Source of the DNA: Muriicola jejuensis
GTDB taxonomy: Bacteria; Bacteroidota; Bacteroidia; Flavobacteriales; Flavobacteriaceae
Length of the DNA stretch: 64,000 nt
Direction of reading: 5' to 3'
Assembly (NCBI RefSeq): GCF_010671595.1
Contig: NZ_JAABOP010000001.1
Location: forward strand, 248,001-312,000
A program made the translations under genes and the position numbers. Shown piece by piece: positions 19,060 to 27,275 of the stretch (position 1 is its first letter; each line of letters starts with the position of its first letter). The notes beneath the pieces are model-generated. The model saw nothing but the letters and a program-made list of their open reading frames with translations, was not told the DNA's origin and did no database searches.

Positions 19060-20502
19060 CTATTCCTTCACCCAGTTATTTGCAAAGTCGCATGATTTGT
19101 TGGTTGCATTTACGCTGACGTAGGTGTCCTCAATGTGCTCGTCCATCCACTCCTGTATGGCCTTGTACTGCTTTTCCCTAAGGGCCAGCTCCTGGATCTT
19201 GAGGTAGTCCTTGGCGAAGTCGGCAACGTGCTCATCATACCTGTTGGTCACTTTCAGGATCTTGTACTTGGGTGGCCCTCCCCTGGGGTCAGCCTCCAGC
19301 AATGGGTAGGAGATCTCTTCGTCTTTAAGGTTTCGCACCTGGTTGTAGAGGGTAGGGTCCATCTTGGTGAGTTCAAAACGAGAATCGAAATTGATGGGGT
19401 TCCTGAGGAGGCCTCCGTCAAACTTGGTCTCCTTCTCGTCGGAGAAATTAAGGGCCGCCTCGGCAAAGGTGTATTTTCCTTCCAGGATGTGCTTGCGGAT
19501 GGTATCGAGTTCTATTTTGGCATCGTCTATGGCGGATTGGGGGATTTCTGGCTGAATGAGAATATGCCTGAGGTCTAGCTCCTGCCCCCTTATCTTTTCT
19601 ATGAAGATGATATGATAGCCGAATACAGTTTCGAAAGGTTCGGAAATCTCCCCCTCCTGTAGGCTGAAGGCCACATCTTTAAATTCCTTCACAAAAGGTG
19701 TCTCTCGGGTCATACTGTAAAACCCGCCTTTCGACTTGGATCCGGGGTCCTGGGAATACAGGATGGCCTTTACGCTGAAACTCGCGTCATTATCCTCCAC
19801 ATCGGCTTTGATCTCCCGAAGCTTGTTGATCACCTTTTGCTTTTCCTCCTCTGGTACCTTTGGCATCTTCACGATCTGTGAGATCTCCAGTTCTGCACCG
19901 AATACCGGTTTCTCATCTTCCGGGATCTTTCGGAAGAATTGTCGCACCTCTTCCGGGGTGACCTTGATGTCACTGACGATCTTTTGCTGCATCTTCTCTG
20001 AAAGCATTCTTAGCTTGTTGATATTGTAGAGTTCCTCCCGAAAATCCTCAATACTCTCTTTTTTGTAGAATTGCAACACCTTCTCCATAGAGCCTACCTG
20101 TTGAATGAGTTGCTGTATCTGCCGGTCGCTGGTGGCGTTCACCTCGTCATCGGATACCAGGATACTGTCCTGTACGGCCTGGTGCGCATACAGGCGATCT
20201 TCCATCAGTTTTCCGAGCAGGCTGCAGTGGGTGATATCCTCCGTAGAGGCCCCCTGACTCCTGAGGTCGATCAAGGTCTTTTCTATATCCGAATCCAGGA
20301 TCACGTAGTCGCCCACCACGGCGGCAATACCATCCAGCTTTATTCTTTTGAAGGTATTCACGGTGTCAGCAGCGGCCATGGCAGATTCCTGCCCGACCTG
20401 CTCAACCGATTCCTCGACGGCCTCATTTCCTTCCTGGGCATTGCCCACAAAGGCACATAGTACCAGGAGGAAGGTCAAAAATTTATTTCTTTCCTTGTTC
20501 AT
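19060..20502 (-). CDS. Periplasmic peptidyl-prolyl isomerase, SurA-like
   Basis: 480 residues from the ATG at 20502, chosen because it begins a clear signal peptide (NKFLTFLLVLCAFVGNAQ); an ATG at 20535 would add eleven unlikely residues. Order: signal, SurA N-domain with DRQIQQLIQQVGS (about 50-200), a first parvulin domain (about 205-300) and a second (about 315-410) whose FETVFGYHIIFIEKI and LRHILIQ segments are typical. It escorts outer membrane proteins through the periplasm. It overlaps the upstream lipoprotein gene by 20 bases and is followed three bases later by the MoxR gene. Confidence 0.9.
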   Translation of the reverse strand: MNKERNKFLTFLLVLCAFVGNAQEGNEAVEESVEQVGQESAMAAADTVNTFKRIKLDGIAAVVGDYVILDSDIEKTLIDLRSQGASTEDITHCSLLGKLMEDRLYAHQAVQDSILVSDDEVNATSDRQIQQLIQQVGSMEKVLQFYKKESIEDFREELYNINKLRMLSEKMQQKIVSDIKVTPEEVRQFFRKIPEDEKPVFGAELEISQIVKMPKVPEEEKQKVINKLREIKADVEDNDASFSVKAILYSQDPGSKSKGGFYSMTRETPFVKEFKDVAFSLQEGEISEPFETVFGYHIIFIEKIRGQELDLRHILIQPEIPQSAIDDAKIELDTIRKHILEGKYTFAEAALNFSDEKETKFDGGLLRNPINFDSRFELTKMDPTLYNQVRNLKDEEISYPLLEADPRGGPPKYKILKVTNRYDEHVADFAKDYLKIQELALREKQYKAIQEWMDEHIEDTYVSVNATNKSCDFANNWVKE

Positions 20503-21379
20503 AGATCTCAAATTCATTTTGTTTAACGGCTTCATCCAGGAGTTCGATCTCCAGTCTTCTTTGGAAATCGAGCTTCCTTCTGTTGAGCAGGACCTGCCTC
20601 AGGGTAGGTTTGATATAACCCAGAGGAGCAATCTCGTTCAGGGACCTCACCTCTGCTGTCTTTCCCAAATATACCCCCAGGGAGTCCTCCAATTCAAAAA
20701 ATTGTGATTTTTTTAGGTATCTTTCCTCATTTTCATAGTTCAGGGGAGGGATCTCCTGAATGATCCTGTTCAATGGCACCCACAGGGAATCGTTGAAGTT
20801 CAGTTTTTTGAACTGTACCCCTATGGAGTCGAGGAACACCTGATCCTCCGGGCTGAACCGGTCTAGCCGTTGCCTTACCTCCTCCTTGTTGAGAAACTGT
20901 TTGGGCAATTGGACAAACCGAAGTTGGACCACCTTTTCCTTCAGCAAAAAATTCTCCTTCTCCTGTTCATAGAACTGGCGGAGCTGGGTATCGGTTATGG
21001 TGGTATCCTCTCCCCGGAGCACCAAGGCCTCTTTGTAAGCCCTGGTTAAAAGGTCGATCCTGTAGTTGGATACCAGTCTCTCAAATTCCTCTATCTGCTC
21101 CTCGGTGAGGTTGATCTGGGCCTTTTCGTAGAGGAGTTGTTTGACCGCCCAGTTATTTATGTAATTGGTCACCAGGGAAGCGCTGTCCTGCTCATTGACG
21201 GTGCTGTTGAGTAAGGACTGTATATCCTCCCGGTAGAGATAGGTGTCCCCCACCCTGGCCAGCGGGGCGTTCTCCGGTTCACTTTTAAAGAGCCCTTCAC
21301 AGGAGGTGAGGGTCAGGATGAGTAGGATACTCCCTAAAAGCAACCCCGGATGTAATCGATTTCCCAATGCGAAATGCAT
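20483..21379 (-). CDS. Lipoprotein with SurA-like chaperone region, no complete parvulin domain
   Basis: 298 residues. The signal peptide ends in a lipobox (LTSC, Cys27). The helical region around 40-120 (VGDTYLYREDIQSLL...YINNWAVKQLLYEKAQ) resembles the SurA/PrsA N-domain. The rest is Glu/Gln/Arg-rich helix, with VVQLRFVQLP in the place of a parvulin strand, but no intact catalytic core is visible. It is the first gene of a three-gene unit with the SurA-like isomerase and MoxR. Probably an envelope chaperone; enzymatic isomerase activity is doubtful. Its promoter lies almost against the start codon. Confidence 0.78.
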   Translation of the reverse strand: MHFALGNRLHPGLLLGSILLILTLTSCEGLFKSEPENAPLARVGDTYLYREDIQSLLNSTVNEQDSASLVTNYINNWAVKQLLYEKAQINLTEEQIEEFERLVSNYRIDLLTRAYKEALVLRGEDTTITDTQLRQFYEQEKENFLLKEKVVQLRFVQLPKQFLNKEEVRQRLDRFSPEDQVFLDSIGVQFKKLNFNDSLWVPLNRIIQEIPPLNYENEERYLKKSQFFELEDSLGVYLGKTAEVRSLNEIAPLGYIKPTLRQVLLNRRKLDFQRRLEIELLDEAVKQNEFEIYEQGKK

Positions 21380-21383
21380 TCCG

Positions 21384-21413
21384 CAAAATTAAGAATTCGA
21401 ATCTCCTGAACAA
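21384..21413 (-). promoter_or_regulatory. Promoter of the foldase/MoxR unit, abutting the start codon
   Basis: Minus strand: CTTG with TTG at 21413-21411, a 19-base spacer, and TAATTTTG at 21391-21384 (exact TAnnTTTG). The ATG begins five bases later (21379), so the transcript would be nearly leaderless. Confidence 0.6.
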
Positions 21414-21492
21414 GGATAACCCCATGCATTAACAGATTTTTAGTCTCTAATCCCCATTATTTAGTATTTTAGGGGAGATCCTTTATCCATTC

Positions 21493-21933
21493 ATGAAATA
21501 TCTCACTGAAATAACCGTAGAGGTTCCCTTGTCAGAATTCATAAAAAAATTCGACAGTACGGAGAACATGAAACTATGGCAAAAAGACCTGATGTCTGTG
21601 CAACACCTCAGCGGGATCCCAGGCAAGGAAGGCGCTCAAATGGAATTGAAATACAAAATGGGGAAACGAGAGGTCGTTATGATAGAGACCATCATAAAGC
21701 GAAATCTTCCTCATGAATTCCATGGCACCTATGATGCCAAAGGGGTACACAATATCCAAAAGAATTATTTTAAACCCGTGGGTGACCATTCCACCAAATG
21801 GATCTCGGAATCCGAATTTCACTTCAACGGTTTCTTTATGAAAATGATGGCATTTCTTATGCCTGGTGCGTTTAAAAAGCAGACCCTCAAATTCATGAAG
21901 GACTTTAAAGCCTTTGCCGAAGCAAAATCGTAA
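21493..21933 (+). CDS. SRPBCC (START-like) family protein
   Basis: 146 residues with the START/SRPBCC helix-grip pattern: an N-terminal strand (KYLTEITVEVPLSEFIKKF), a central antiparallel sheet and a long C-terminal helix (QTLKFMKDFKAFAEA). No membrane segment. The fold binds hydrophobic ligands; the ligand here is unknown. It is divergent from the foldase unit and is followed twelve bases later by a small gene of the same direction. Another SRPBCC-type gene lies at 23386. Confidence 0.75.
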   Translation: MKYLTEITVEVPLSEFIKKFDSTENMKLWQKDLMSVQHLSGIPGKEGAQMELKYKMGKREVVMIETIIKRNLPHEFHGTYDAKGVHNIQKNYFKPVGDHSTKWISESEFHFNGFFMKMMAFLMPGAFKKQTLKFMKDFKAFAEAKS

Positions 21934-21944
21934 ACCCGGGCATT

Positions 21945-22202
21945 ATGGGCAGTAACAGGAAGATCAAATTATTATGGGATTTCAGGGGTCCCGATTCCCT
22001 TGAGATAGCCAGGCATCACGCGGTACACTTGTCCGAGTTTATCAGAAAAGAAAAACTCCACTTGGATATAAGCGGTCACCAGGCGGTAACCGAGCAGCAT
22101 TCCGTGGCATTCATGGTCGTGGAAGAACCCATGATGATCCAGATCCGGGATGCCCTGAGACCTCACCGGGGGGAAGTGTACACAGATGACCCCTCAGCTT
22201 AA
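21945..22202 (+). CDS. Small protein of unknown function
   Basis: 85 residues, not assigned. It starts MGSNRKIKLLWDFRGPDS and contains HHAVHLSEF and EQHSVAFMVV, so histidines are frequent (six in total), and the C-terminus is EVYTDDPSA. No signal or membrane helix. Position between an SRPBCC gene (12 bases before) and a serine hydrolase (18 bases after), same strand, argues it is real and co-transcribed. Function unknown. Confidence 0.6.
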   Translation: MGSNRKIKLLWDFRGPDSLEIARHHAVHLSEFIRKEKLHLDISGHQAVTEQHSVAFMVVEEPMMIQIRDALRPHRGEVYTDDPSA

Positions 22203-22220
22203 AATTTCTTGGAAGCGGCT

Positions 22221-23381
22221 ATGAGAAATTCACCTATTACATTTACGATCCATTCCTTTCTAACGGGTATAATGATCACCTGCCTGTTGGGATGCTCGGG
22301 TGATCAACCTCCAAAGGACCCACTGGACCAGGTGCTATCCTCAGAAGATCCCAGGATCCGGAAGGTCATGGAAAACCCCGAGCCGTACGAAGTACAGATA
22401 CGGTACACCCAGATCGATCGAAAAGGAGATTCACTCGTCTTCAGGGATTTTGATTATCAGGTTGATAAGGAAGAATACTTCTACCCCGCCAGCACGGTGA
22501 AGTTCCCAATCGCCGTATTAGCCATGGAAAAGGTCAACCGGAGCAGTAATCTCGACCTCAATACCCGATTCTATGTTGAAGGGGATACCCTGGAAACCAC
22601 TTTTGGGAAGGAGATCATCAAGATCTTCGCCGTCAGTGATAATGCCGCCAATAACCGGTTACTCGAATTCCTGGGGCAGGATGCGATCAATGAGGCATTT
22701 CGCAAAAAAAATATCGGCCCGGCAAGGATCTCGCACAGGCTATCGGTGCCGGATGCAGATGAGGTGACGACCAAACCCCTGGTGGTCTATCTGAACGACA
22801 GCACGACAACCGTCCTCCCCAGGACGTTCAACACTCCCCCGAAACCTCTGGAATTAAAGGGGGTCACAAAAGGAAAGGGCTTTTATGAAGAGGATACCCT
22901 GATGGAGATGCCATTCGACTTCAGCCTGAAGAACTATTATCCTATTGACACCCAGCATGAGGTCCTGAAGCGGGTCATTTTTCCCGAGGCCTATCCCCAG
23001 GTGGAGCAGTTCCATCTCAGCCGATCCCAGCGTACTTTTCTGTTAGATGCCATGAAAATCCTTCCCAGACAGGCGGGATACGACCCGGTCGAATATTACG
23101 ACAGCTACGGGAAATTCTTCTTGTTCGGCGACACACAAAAGCCCATGCCCGAACATATAAAGATCTATAACAAGGTAGGGTATGCCTATGGCACCCTGAC
23201 CGATTGCGCCTATGTCCGTGATGAGCAGAACGGGGTTGAATTCCTTATTACGGCCACCATCCTGGTCAATGAGGACCAGATCTTCAACGACAATGAATAC
23301 GAATACGATGAGACAGGTATCCCCTTCCTGGCAGCCCTCGGAGAAGGACTTTACCAAATCGAGCTGAACAGAAAAAGATAG
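22221..23381 (+). CDS. Exported serine hydrolase, class A beta-lactamase-like
   Basis: 386 residues from the ATG at 22221; a TTG four codons earlier is rejected. The signal peptide ends at a lipobox (LLGC, Cys25). The penicillin-recognising core is present: S-T-V-K at 91-94 with the nucleophile Ser91, and SDN at 139-141. The usual KTG triad appears as KVGYAYG late in the protein. The overall length exceeds a standard class A enzyme (about 290). True beta-lactam hydrolysis is uncertain; it could be a peptidoglycan or other esterase-type enzyme. A START-like gene follows after four bases. Confidence 0.78.
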   Translation: MRNSPITFTIHSFLTGIMITCLLGCSGDQPPKDPLDQVLSSEDPRIRKVMENPEPYEVQIRYTQIDRKGDSLVFRDFDYQVDKEEYFYPASTVKFPIAVLAMEKVNRSSNLDLNTRFYVEGDTLETTFGKEIIKIFAVSDNAANNRLLEFLGQDAINEAFRKKNIGPARISHRLSVPDADEVTTKPLVVYLNDSTTTVLPRTFNTPPKPLELKGVTKGKGFYEEDTLMEMPFDFSLKNYYPIDTQHEVLKRVIFPEAYPQVEQFHLSRSQRTFLLDAMKILPRQAGYDPVEYYDSYGKFFLFGDTQKPMPEHIKIYNKVGYAYGTLTDCAYVRDEQNGVEFLITATILVNEDQIFNDNEYEYDETGIPFLAALGEGLYQIELNRKR

Positions 23382-23385
23382 GATC

Positions 23386-23901
23386 ATGTCATTACCCGGA
23401 TTTGAAAGTTTTACCAAGAAGATCTATATCAGGGCCTCCCTTGAGAAGCTTTATTGGAGCTGGACTACGACAGAAGGTATCTGTTCCTGGTTCCTGATGG
23501 AGGCCGTATACCTGTCGAAGACAGGGGAAACGAGGGCAAAGGAATCCTTCATACAGAAAGGGGACCGATATACCTGGCGCTGGTTTAACTGGGATGGAAA
23601 AGAATCCGGGGAGATCCTGTATGCCAATGGAAAGGACAGGGTCGAATTCTCATTCGCGGATCACTGCAGGGTGACCGTAGAACTGAAAAAAGAAGGCGAC
23701 CATGTCCTGGTGACCCTTACTCAGGCCAATATCCCCACCGATGAGGAGAGCAAAATGAATCTGCATGTGGGTTGCAGCAACGGATGGACCTTCTGGATGG
23801 CCAATCTCAAGGCGTATCTCGAACATGGCATACTACTCCACGAAACCGAAATGGACCTGCGAAAGATCCCCATGGCAAGCTTTGAATTCGTGAACATATA
23901 A
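23386..23901 (+). CDS. SRPBCC protein, AHSA1 (Hsp90 activator-like) type
   Basis: 171 residues with the AHSA1-type START domain: KKIYIRASLEKLYWSWTTTEGICSWF at the N-terminus, then a Trp-rich sheet (YTWRWFNWDG) and the C-terminal NGWTFWMANLKAYLEHG helix that is the family hallmark. Likely cytoplasmic ligand-binding protein of unknown ligand. It starts four bases after the serine hydrolase stop, and modA begins 59 bases later, so it may be the last gene of the small operon before the molybdate genes. Confidence 0.82.
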   Translation: MSLPGFESFTKKIYIRASLEKLYWSWTTTEGICSWFLMEAVYLSKTGETRAKESFIQKGDRYTWRWFNWDGKESGEILYANGKDRVEFSFADHCRVTVELKKEGDHVLVTLTQANIPTDEESKMNLHVGCSNGWTFWMANLKAYLEHGILLHETEMDLRKIPMASFEFVNI

Positions 23902-23960
23902 TTCCTTAATCCTCTGGATTATCATGAGCCCTGCATGACCGTGTACCCAAATCACACCTG

Positions 23961-24734
23961 ATGAAAACAACTCTTGTTAAATGGTCTTTGATCCTCTTGG
24001 CCGTCTTCCTCTGGACCGGGTGCAGGGAGAAGCAGGAAGCCGGTGGCACTCTTCGCATTGCGATTGCCTCCAATCTCCAGTATGCGGTAGATTCCCTGGT
24101 AGCCGGATTTGAAAAGGAGCACAACATCGCCTGTGAGGTGATCCCCGGATCTTCGGGCAAACTCTTTGCTCAGATCAGGGAGGGGGCTCCGTATGACCTC
24201 TTCCTCTCCGCAGACCTCACCTATCCGGAGTCCCTGTTCAAAGCAGGCAGTACCTTGGAAAAACCTGAGGTCTTCGCCTTTGGTTCTCTGGTGTTATGGA
24301 CGATGAGACCGGATATCAGACCCTCCGTGGAGCTCCTGGTCTCCGATGAGGTCCGGCATATCGCCCTGGCTAATCCCAGGATCGCTCCCTATGGCAGGGC
24401 CGCGCAGGAAGCCCTGGAATTCTACGGTCTGGAAGAACAGGTCAGAGGCAAATTGGTCATGGGAGAAAGTGTGGCACAGGCCAACCAATTTGTTCAGTCG
24501 GCTGCAGCCGAGTTGGGATTTACCTCCCTTTCCACGGTCATGAGTCCGGAACTCCGTGACAGAGGAAGCTGGGTGGAGGTCGACCCCCAGGCGTACAATC
24601 CTTTGCCCCATGGGGTAGTACTTATCCAAACGGGGCAAGCTGTAAAACCAGAAGCCAGGAAGTTTTATCGGTATCTTTTTTCTAAGGAAGGAAAGGCGGT
24701 CCTGAAAAATTTTGGATATTCGGTAAATGAATAA
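23961..24734 (+). CDS. modA: Molybdate ABC transporter substrate-binding protein ModA
   Basis: 257 residues; exported, captures molybdate or tungstate. The signal segment ends at WTGC (Cys21), so membrane anchoring as a lipoprotein is possible. The family start LRIAIASNLQYAVDSLVAGFEKEH and the anion-binding loops (PGSSGKLFAQIREGAPYDLFLSAD) are clear, as is NQFVQSAAAELGFTSLS. It overlaps the TOBE gene by eight bases and heads a four-gene transport set. No riboswitch or ModE box was seen upstream. Confidence 0.93.
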   Translation: MKTTLVKWSLILLAVFLWTGCREKQEAGGTLRIAIASNLQYAVDSLVAGFEKEHNIACEVIPGSSGKLFAQIREGAPYDLFLSADLTYPESLFKAGSTLEKPEVFAFGSLVLWTMRPDIRPSVELLVSDEVRHIALANPRIAPYGRAAQEALEFYGLEEQVRGKLVMGESVAQANQFVQSAAAELGFTSLSTVMSPELRDRGSWVEVDPQAYNPLPHGVVLIQTGQAVKPEARKFYRYLFSKEGKAVLKNFGYSVNE

Positions 24735-25131
24735 GTTCCGTGGGCATATCAGTACTATTGAATCCGATGGGGGTTTATCCCTGGTCACGGTAATCGTACC
24801 GGTTGACATGGAGTTAAGGTGCATCGTTATCGATACTCCGGATTCTGCCCCTTATCTGGCTGCAGGCCGGGAGGTAGAGGTGCTTTTTAAGGAAACCGAA
24901 GTAGTGATAGGCCTTGAGGGCACCGACGGAATAAGTCTGAGCAATCAGATCCCCTGTGTAGTGGAAAGCCTGGAAACAGGGGTTCTGCTCAGCAGCCTGG
25001 ACCTGAAATGCCCTTCTGGCAGGATTCGATCCATCATCAGTACGAGGTCTGCAGGGGAACTGGGGCTTAAGCCCGGGACAGCCGTCCGGGCTATGATCAA
25101 ACTCAATGAAATCATGTTGTCACCGATATGA
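24727..25131 (+). CDS. Stand-alone TOBE (Mop-type) molybdate-binding protein
   Basis: 134 residues holding two TOBE-like beta-barrel repeats of about 65 residues each: the first starts FRGHISTIESDGG, the second begins near IPCVVESLETGVLLSSL and ends LGLKPGTAVRAMIKLNEIMLS. Mop-type TOBE proteins bind oxyanions and can store molybdate or sense it. Placement between modA and modB, overlapping modA by eight bases and modB by four (ATGA), is unusual; ModC also carries its own C-terminal TOBE domain. A storage or regulatory role is inferred. Confidence 0.83.
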   Translation: MNKFRGHISTIESDGGLSLVTVIVPVDMELRCIVIDTPDSAPYLAAGREVEVLFKETEVVIGLEGTDGISLSNQIPCVVESLETGVLLSSLDLKCPSGRIRSIISTRSAGELGLKPGTAVRAMIKLNEIMLSPI

Positions 25132-25799
25132 ACTGGGATCCGCTGATATTGACCTTTGAACTGGCCCTGACGACGACCCTTGTTCTGTTGCTGGTCTCAA
25201 TCCCTCTGGCCTACTGGCTCAGCAAGACGAGATCGGGGCTGAAACCCTTCCTGGAAACCCTCGTCAGTATGCCCCTGGTGCTTCCCCCCACGGTCCTCGG
25301 CTTTTATTTCCTGCTGGCATTCAGCCCGAACAACGCCTTTGGGGCATGGATCGATGAATGGCTGGGGATCCGACTTGTATTTTCTTTTGGCGGACTCGTA
25401 CTGGCTTCCGTGGTCTACAGCCTGCCCTTTATGGTACAACCCATTCAGACAGGGCTTTCATCCCTGCCGCCATCCCTGTCGGAAGCAGCGGCCACCATGG
25501 GGAAGTCGGCCTCCACCCAATTGTTCAAAATACTTCTTCCGAATATCAGGAAATCCCTGCTAACCGGGATTGTCCTGTCTTTTGCCCATACGGTAGGCGA
25601 ATTCGGGGTGGTGTTGATGATAGGGGGGAATATCCCGGGCAAGACCCGCGTGGCCTCCATAGCCATCTACGATGAAGTAGAGGCCCTGAATTATGCAGCC
25701 GCCAATAGCTATTCCCTAATCCTTTTTGCCCTCACTTTTGTTCTCCTACTCTCGGTTTACCTGATCAATGGAGGATATGTAAACCGTTTTTGGAAATGA
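25128..25799 (+). CDS. modB: Molybdate ABC transporter permease ModB
   Basis: 223 residues with five to six transmembrane helices. The EAA-type cytoplasmic loop that contacts the ATPase is LSEAAATMGKSASTQLFKILLPNIRKSLLTG, and GEFGVVLMIGGNIPGKTRVASIAIYDEVEAL is the ModB/CysW family signature near the C-terminus. It overlaps the TOBE gene and modC by four bases each (ATGA), showing tight coupling. Confidence 0.94.
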   Translation: MNWDPLILTFELALTTTLVLLLVSIPLAYWLSKTRSGLKPFLETLVSMPLVLPPTVLGFYFLLAFSPNNAFGAWIDEWLGIRLVFSFGGLVLASVVYSLPFMVQPIQTGLSSLPPSLSEAAATMGKSASTQLFKILLPNIRKSLLTGIVLSFAHTVGEFGVVLMIGGNIPGKTRVASIAIYDEVEALNYAAANSYSLILFALTFVLLLSVYLINGGYVNRFWK

Positions 25800-26677
25800 T
25801 AGAGATCAGGGTCCGTAAAATACTCGAGGCCAGGGGTGGGGATTTTACCCTCGATGTAGATCTGGAGTTACAGGAAGGGGAATTTATCACCCTTTATGGC
25901 CCTTCGGGCTCCGGAAAAACGTCCCTATTACGAAGCCTGGCAGGTTTGCTTACCCCGGATAAGGGGCGGATCAGCAAGGGTGGGAAGGTTTGGTTCGATT
26001 CGAAAGAGAGAGTGCATATGCCTCCCCAAAAGAGGAATGTGGGGTACGTATTCCAGGAGAATGCCCTTTTCCCCAATATGACAGTGCGGGGCAATCTGCA
26101 ATTCGCCCAGAAAAAGGGGGCACCTCCCGGGCTTATTGAGGAACTCATAGTAGACATGGACCTGCATGACCTGCAGGATCGGTATCCGGACACCCTCTCC
26201 GGGGGTCAGAAGCAAAGGGCCTCCCTTGCGAGGGCTCTTGCCCAACAGCCCGATATCCTCCTACTGGATGAACCCCTGGCCGCCCTGGACGGGGTTATGA
26301 GGCTGAAACTACAGGAATATATCCTGTCATCCCACCGTAAATTTAAACTCACCACCCTCATGGTAAGCCATGATCTTGCAGAGATCATCAAGCTTTCGGA
26401 TACGACCATTCTGCTCGACAAAGGCAGGATCAGCAAGATGGGTACCCCTCAGCAAGTTTTTATGGGGAACAAACTCAGTGGAAAATTCCAGTTTACGGGA
26501 ACCCTCCTGGAACTGGAGGTACAGAGTGTAATCACAGTGGCCAGTGTCCTGATCGGAAACCAGATCGTGAAGGTGGCGGCACATCCCACGGAAGTGGAAG
26601 GCCTCAGTCCCGGAGACAAGGTAGTGGTGGCCTCAAAAGCGTTTAATCCGGTGATTTACAAGATCGAAGAAAAGTAG
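25796..26677 (+). CDS. modC: Molybdate ABC transporter ATP-binding protein ModC
   Basis: 293 residues from the ATG at 25796; a TTG six bases upstream is less likely. Walker A is GPSGSGKTS, the signature LSGGQKQRASLARALAQ, Walker B ILLLDEPLAALD and the H-loop VSHD follow. After about residue 230 a TOBE-like domain (VASVLIGNQIVKVAAHPTEVEGLSPGDKVVVASKAF) closes the protein; in ModC this domain binds molybdate and shuts down transport at high supply. It completes the Mod transporter; an isochorismatase-fold gene follows after 20 bases. Confidence 0.94.
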   Translation: MIEIRVRKILEARGGDFTLDVDLELQEGEFITLYGPSGSGKTSLLRSLAGLLTPDKGRISKGGKVWFDSKERVHMPPQKRNVGYVFQENALFPNMTVRGNLQFAQKKGAPPGLIEELIVDMDLHDLQDRYPDTLSGGQKQRASLARALAQQPDILLLDEPLAALDGVMRLKLQEYILSSHRKFKLTTLMVSHDLAEIIKLSDTTILLDKGRISKMGTPQQVFMGNKLSGKFQFTGTLLELEVQSVITVASVLIGNQIVKVAAHPTEVEGLSPGDKVVVASKAFNPVIYKIEEK

Positions 26678-26697
26678 GAATTCAATATGATCATCAC

Positions 26698-27258
26698 ATG
26701 AGATTTAAACAACCCCCGGCCCTGCTCCTGATCGATATCCAGAAAGGGCTGGACGAACTCGACTACTACGGAGGGGGCAGGAATAACCCACATGCCGAAA
26801 CCCAGGCAGCCGAACTTCTCAGGATATGGCGGGAAAAAAAATATCCCCTATTCCATATTAAACACAGGGGAAGTCCGCCCTCACCCCTTAGTCCGGGAGG
26901 GATAGGAAACGACATCAAGGACATCGTCGCACCGGAAACAGGGGAAACCATCCTGGAAAAAGATACGAATAGCGCCTTCCTGGGTACCCACCTGCATCAA
27001 CTTTTGCAAGATCAAGGCATCGTGGACCTCGTACTGGTGGGTCTCACCACAGCCCACTGCGTTTCCTCCACAGCACGTATGGCCGGTAATTTAGGGTATA
27101 ACACCTATGTCATCTCAGATGCAACGGCTACTTTTAATACCTTAGGCCCTGATGGGGAAGCATTCGAGGCCGACCTGGTCCACAGGATCTGCCTTGCCAG
27201 CCTTCATAAGGAATTCGCCACGGTGATCGATTCCGCAAGTCTGATCCCCATGTTATAA
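26698..27258 (+). CDS. Cysteine hydrolase, isochorismatase family
   Basis: 186 residues. The catalytic triad of the family is visible: Asp in LLLIDIQKG, Lys in the HIKHRGSPPSPLSPG loop, and Cys in TTAHCVSSTARMAGNLGYNTYVISDATATF. The cis-peptide VGLTTAHC is typical. Members hydrolyse amides or ureas such as nicotinamide, N-carbamoyl compounds or isochorismate; the substrate cannot be told. It sits 20 bases after modC and 17 before atoE, so it may share their transcript. Confidence 0.87.
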   Translation: MRFKQPPALLLIDIQKGLDELDYYGGGRNNPHAETQAAELLRIWREKKYPLFHIKHRGSPPSPLSPGGIGNDIKDIVAPETGETILEKDTNSAFLGTHLHQLLQDQGIVDLVLVGLTTAHCVSSTARMAGNLGYNTYVISDATATFNTLGPDGEAFEADLVHRICLASLHKEFATVIDSASLIPML

Positions 27259-27275
27259 GTATCTCAATAGACCAG

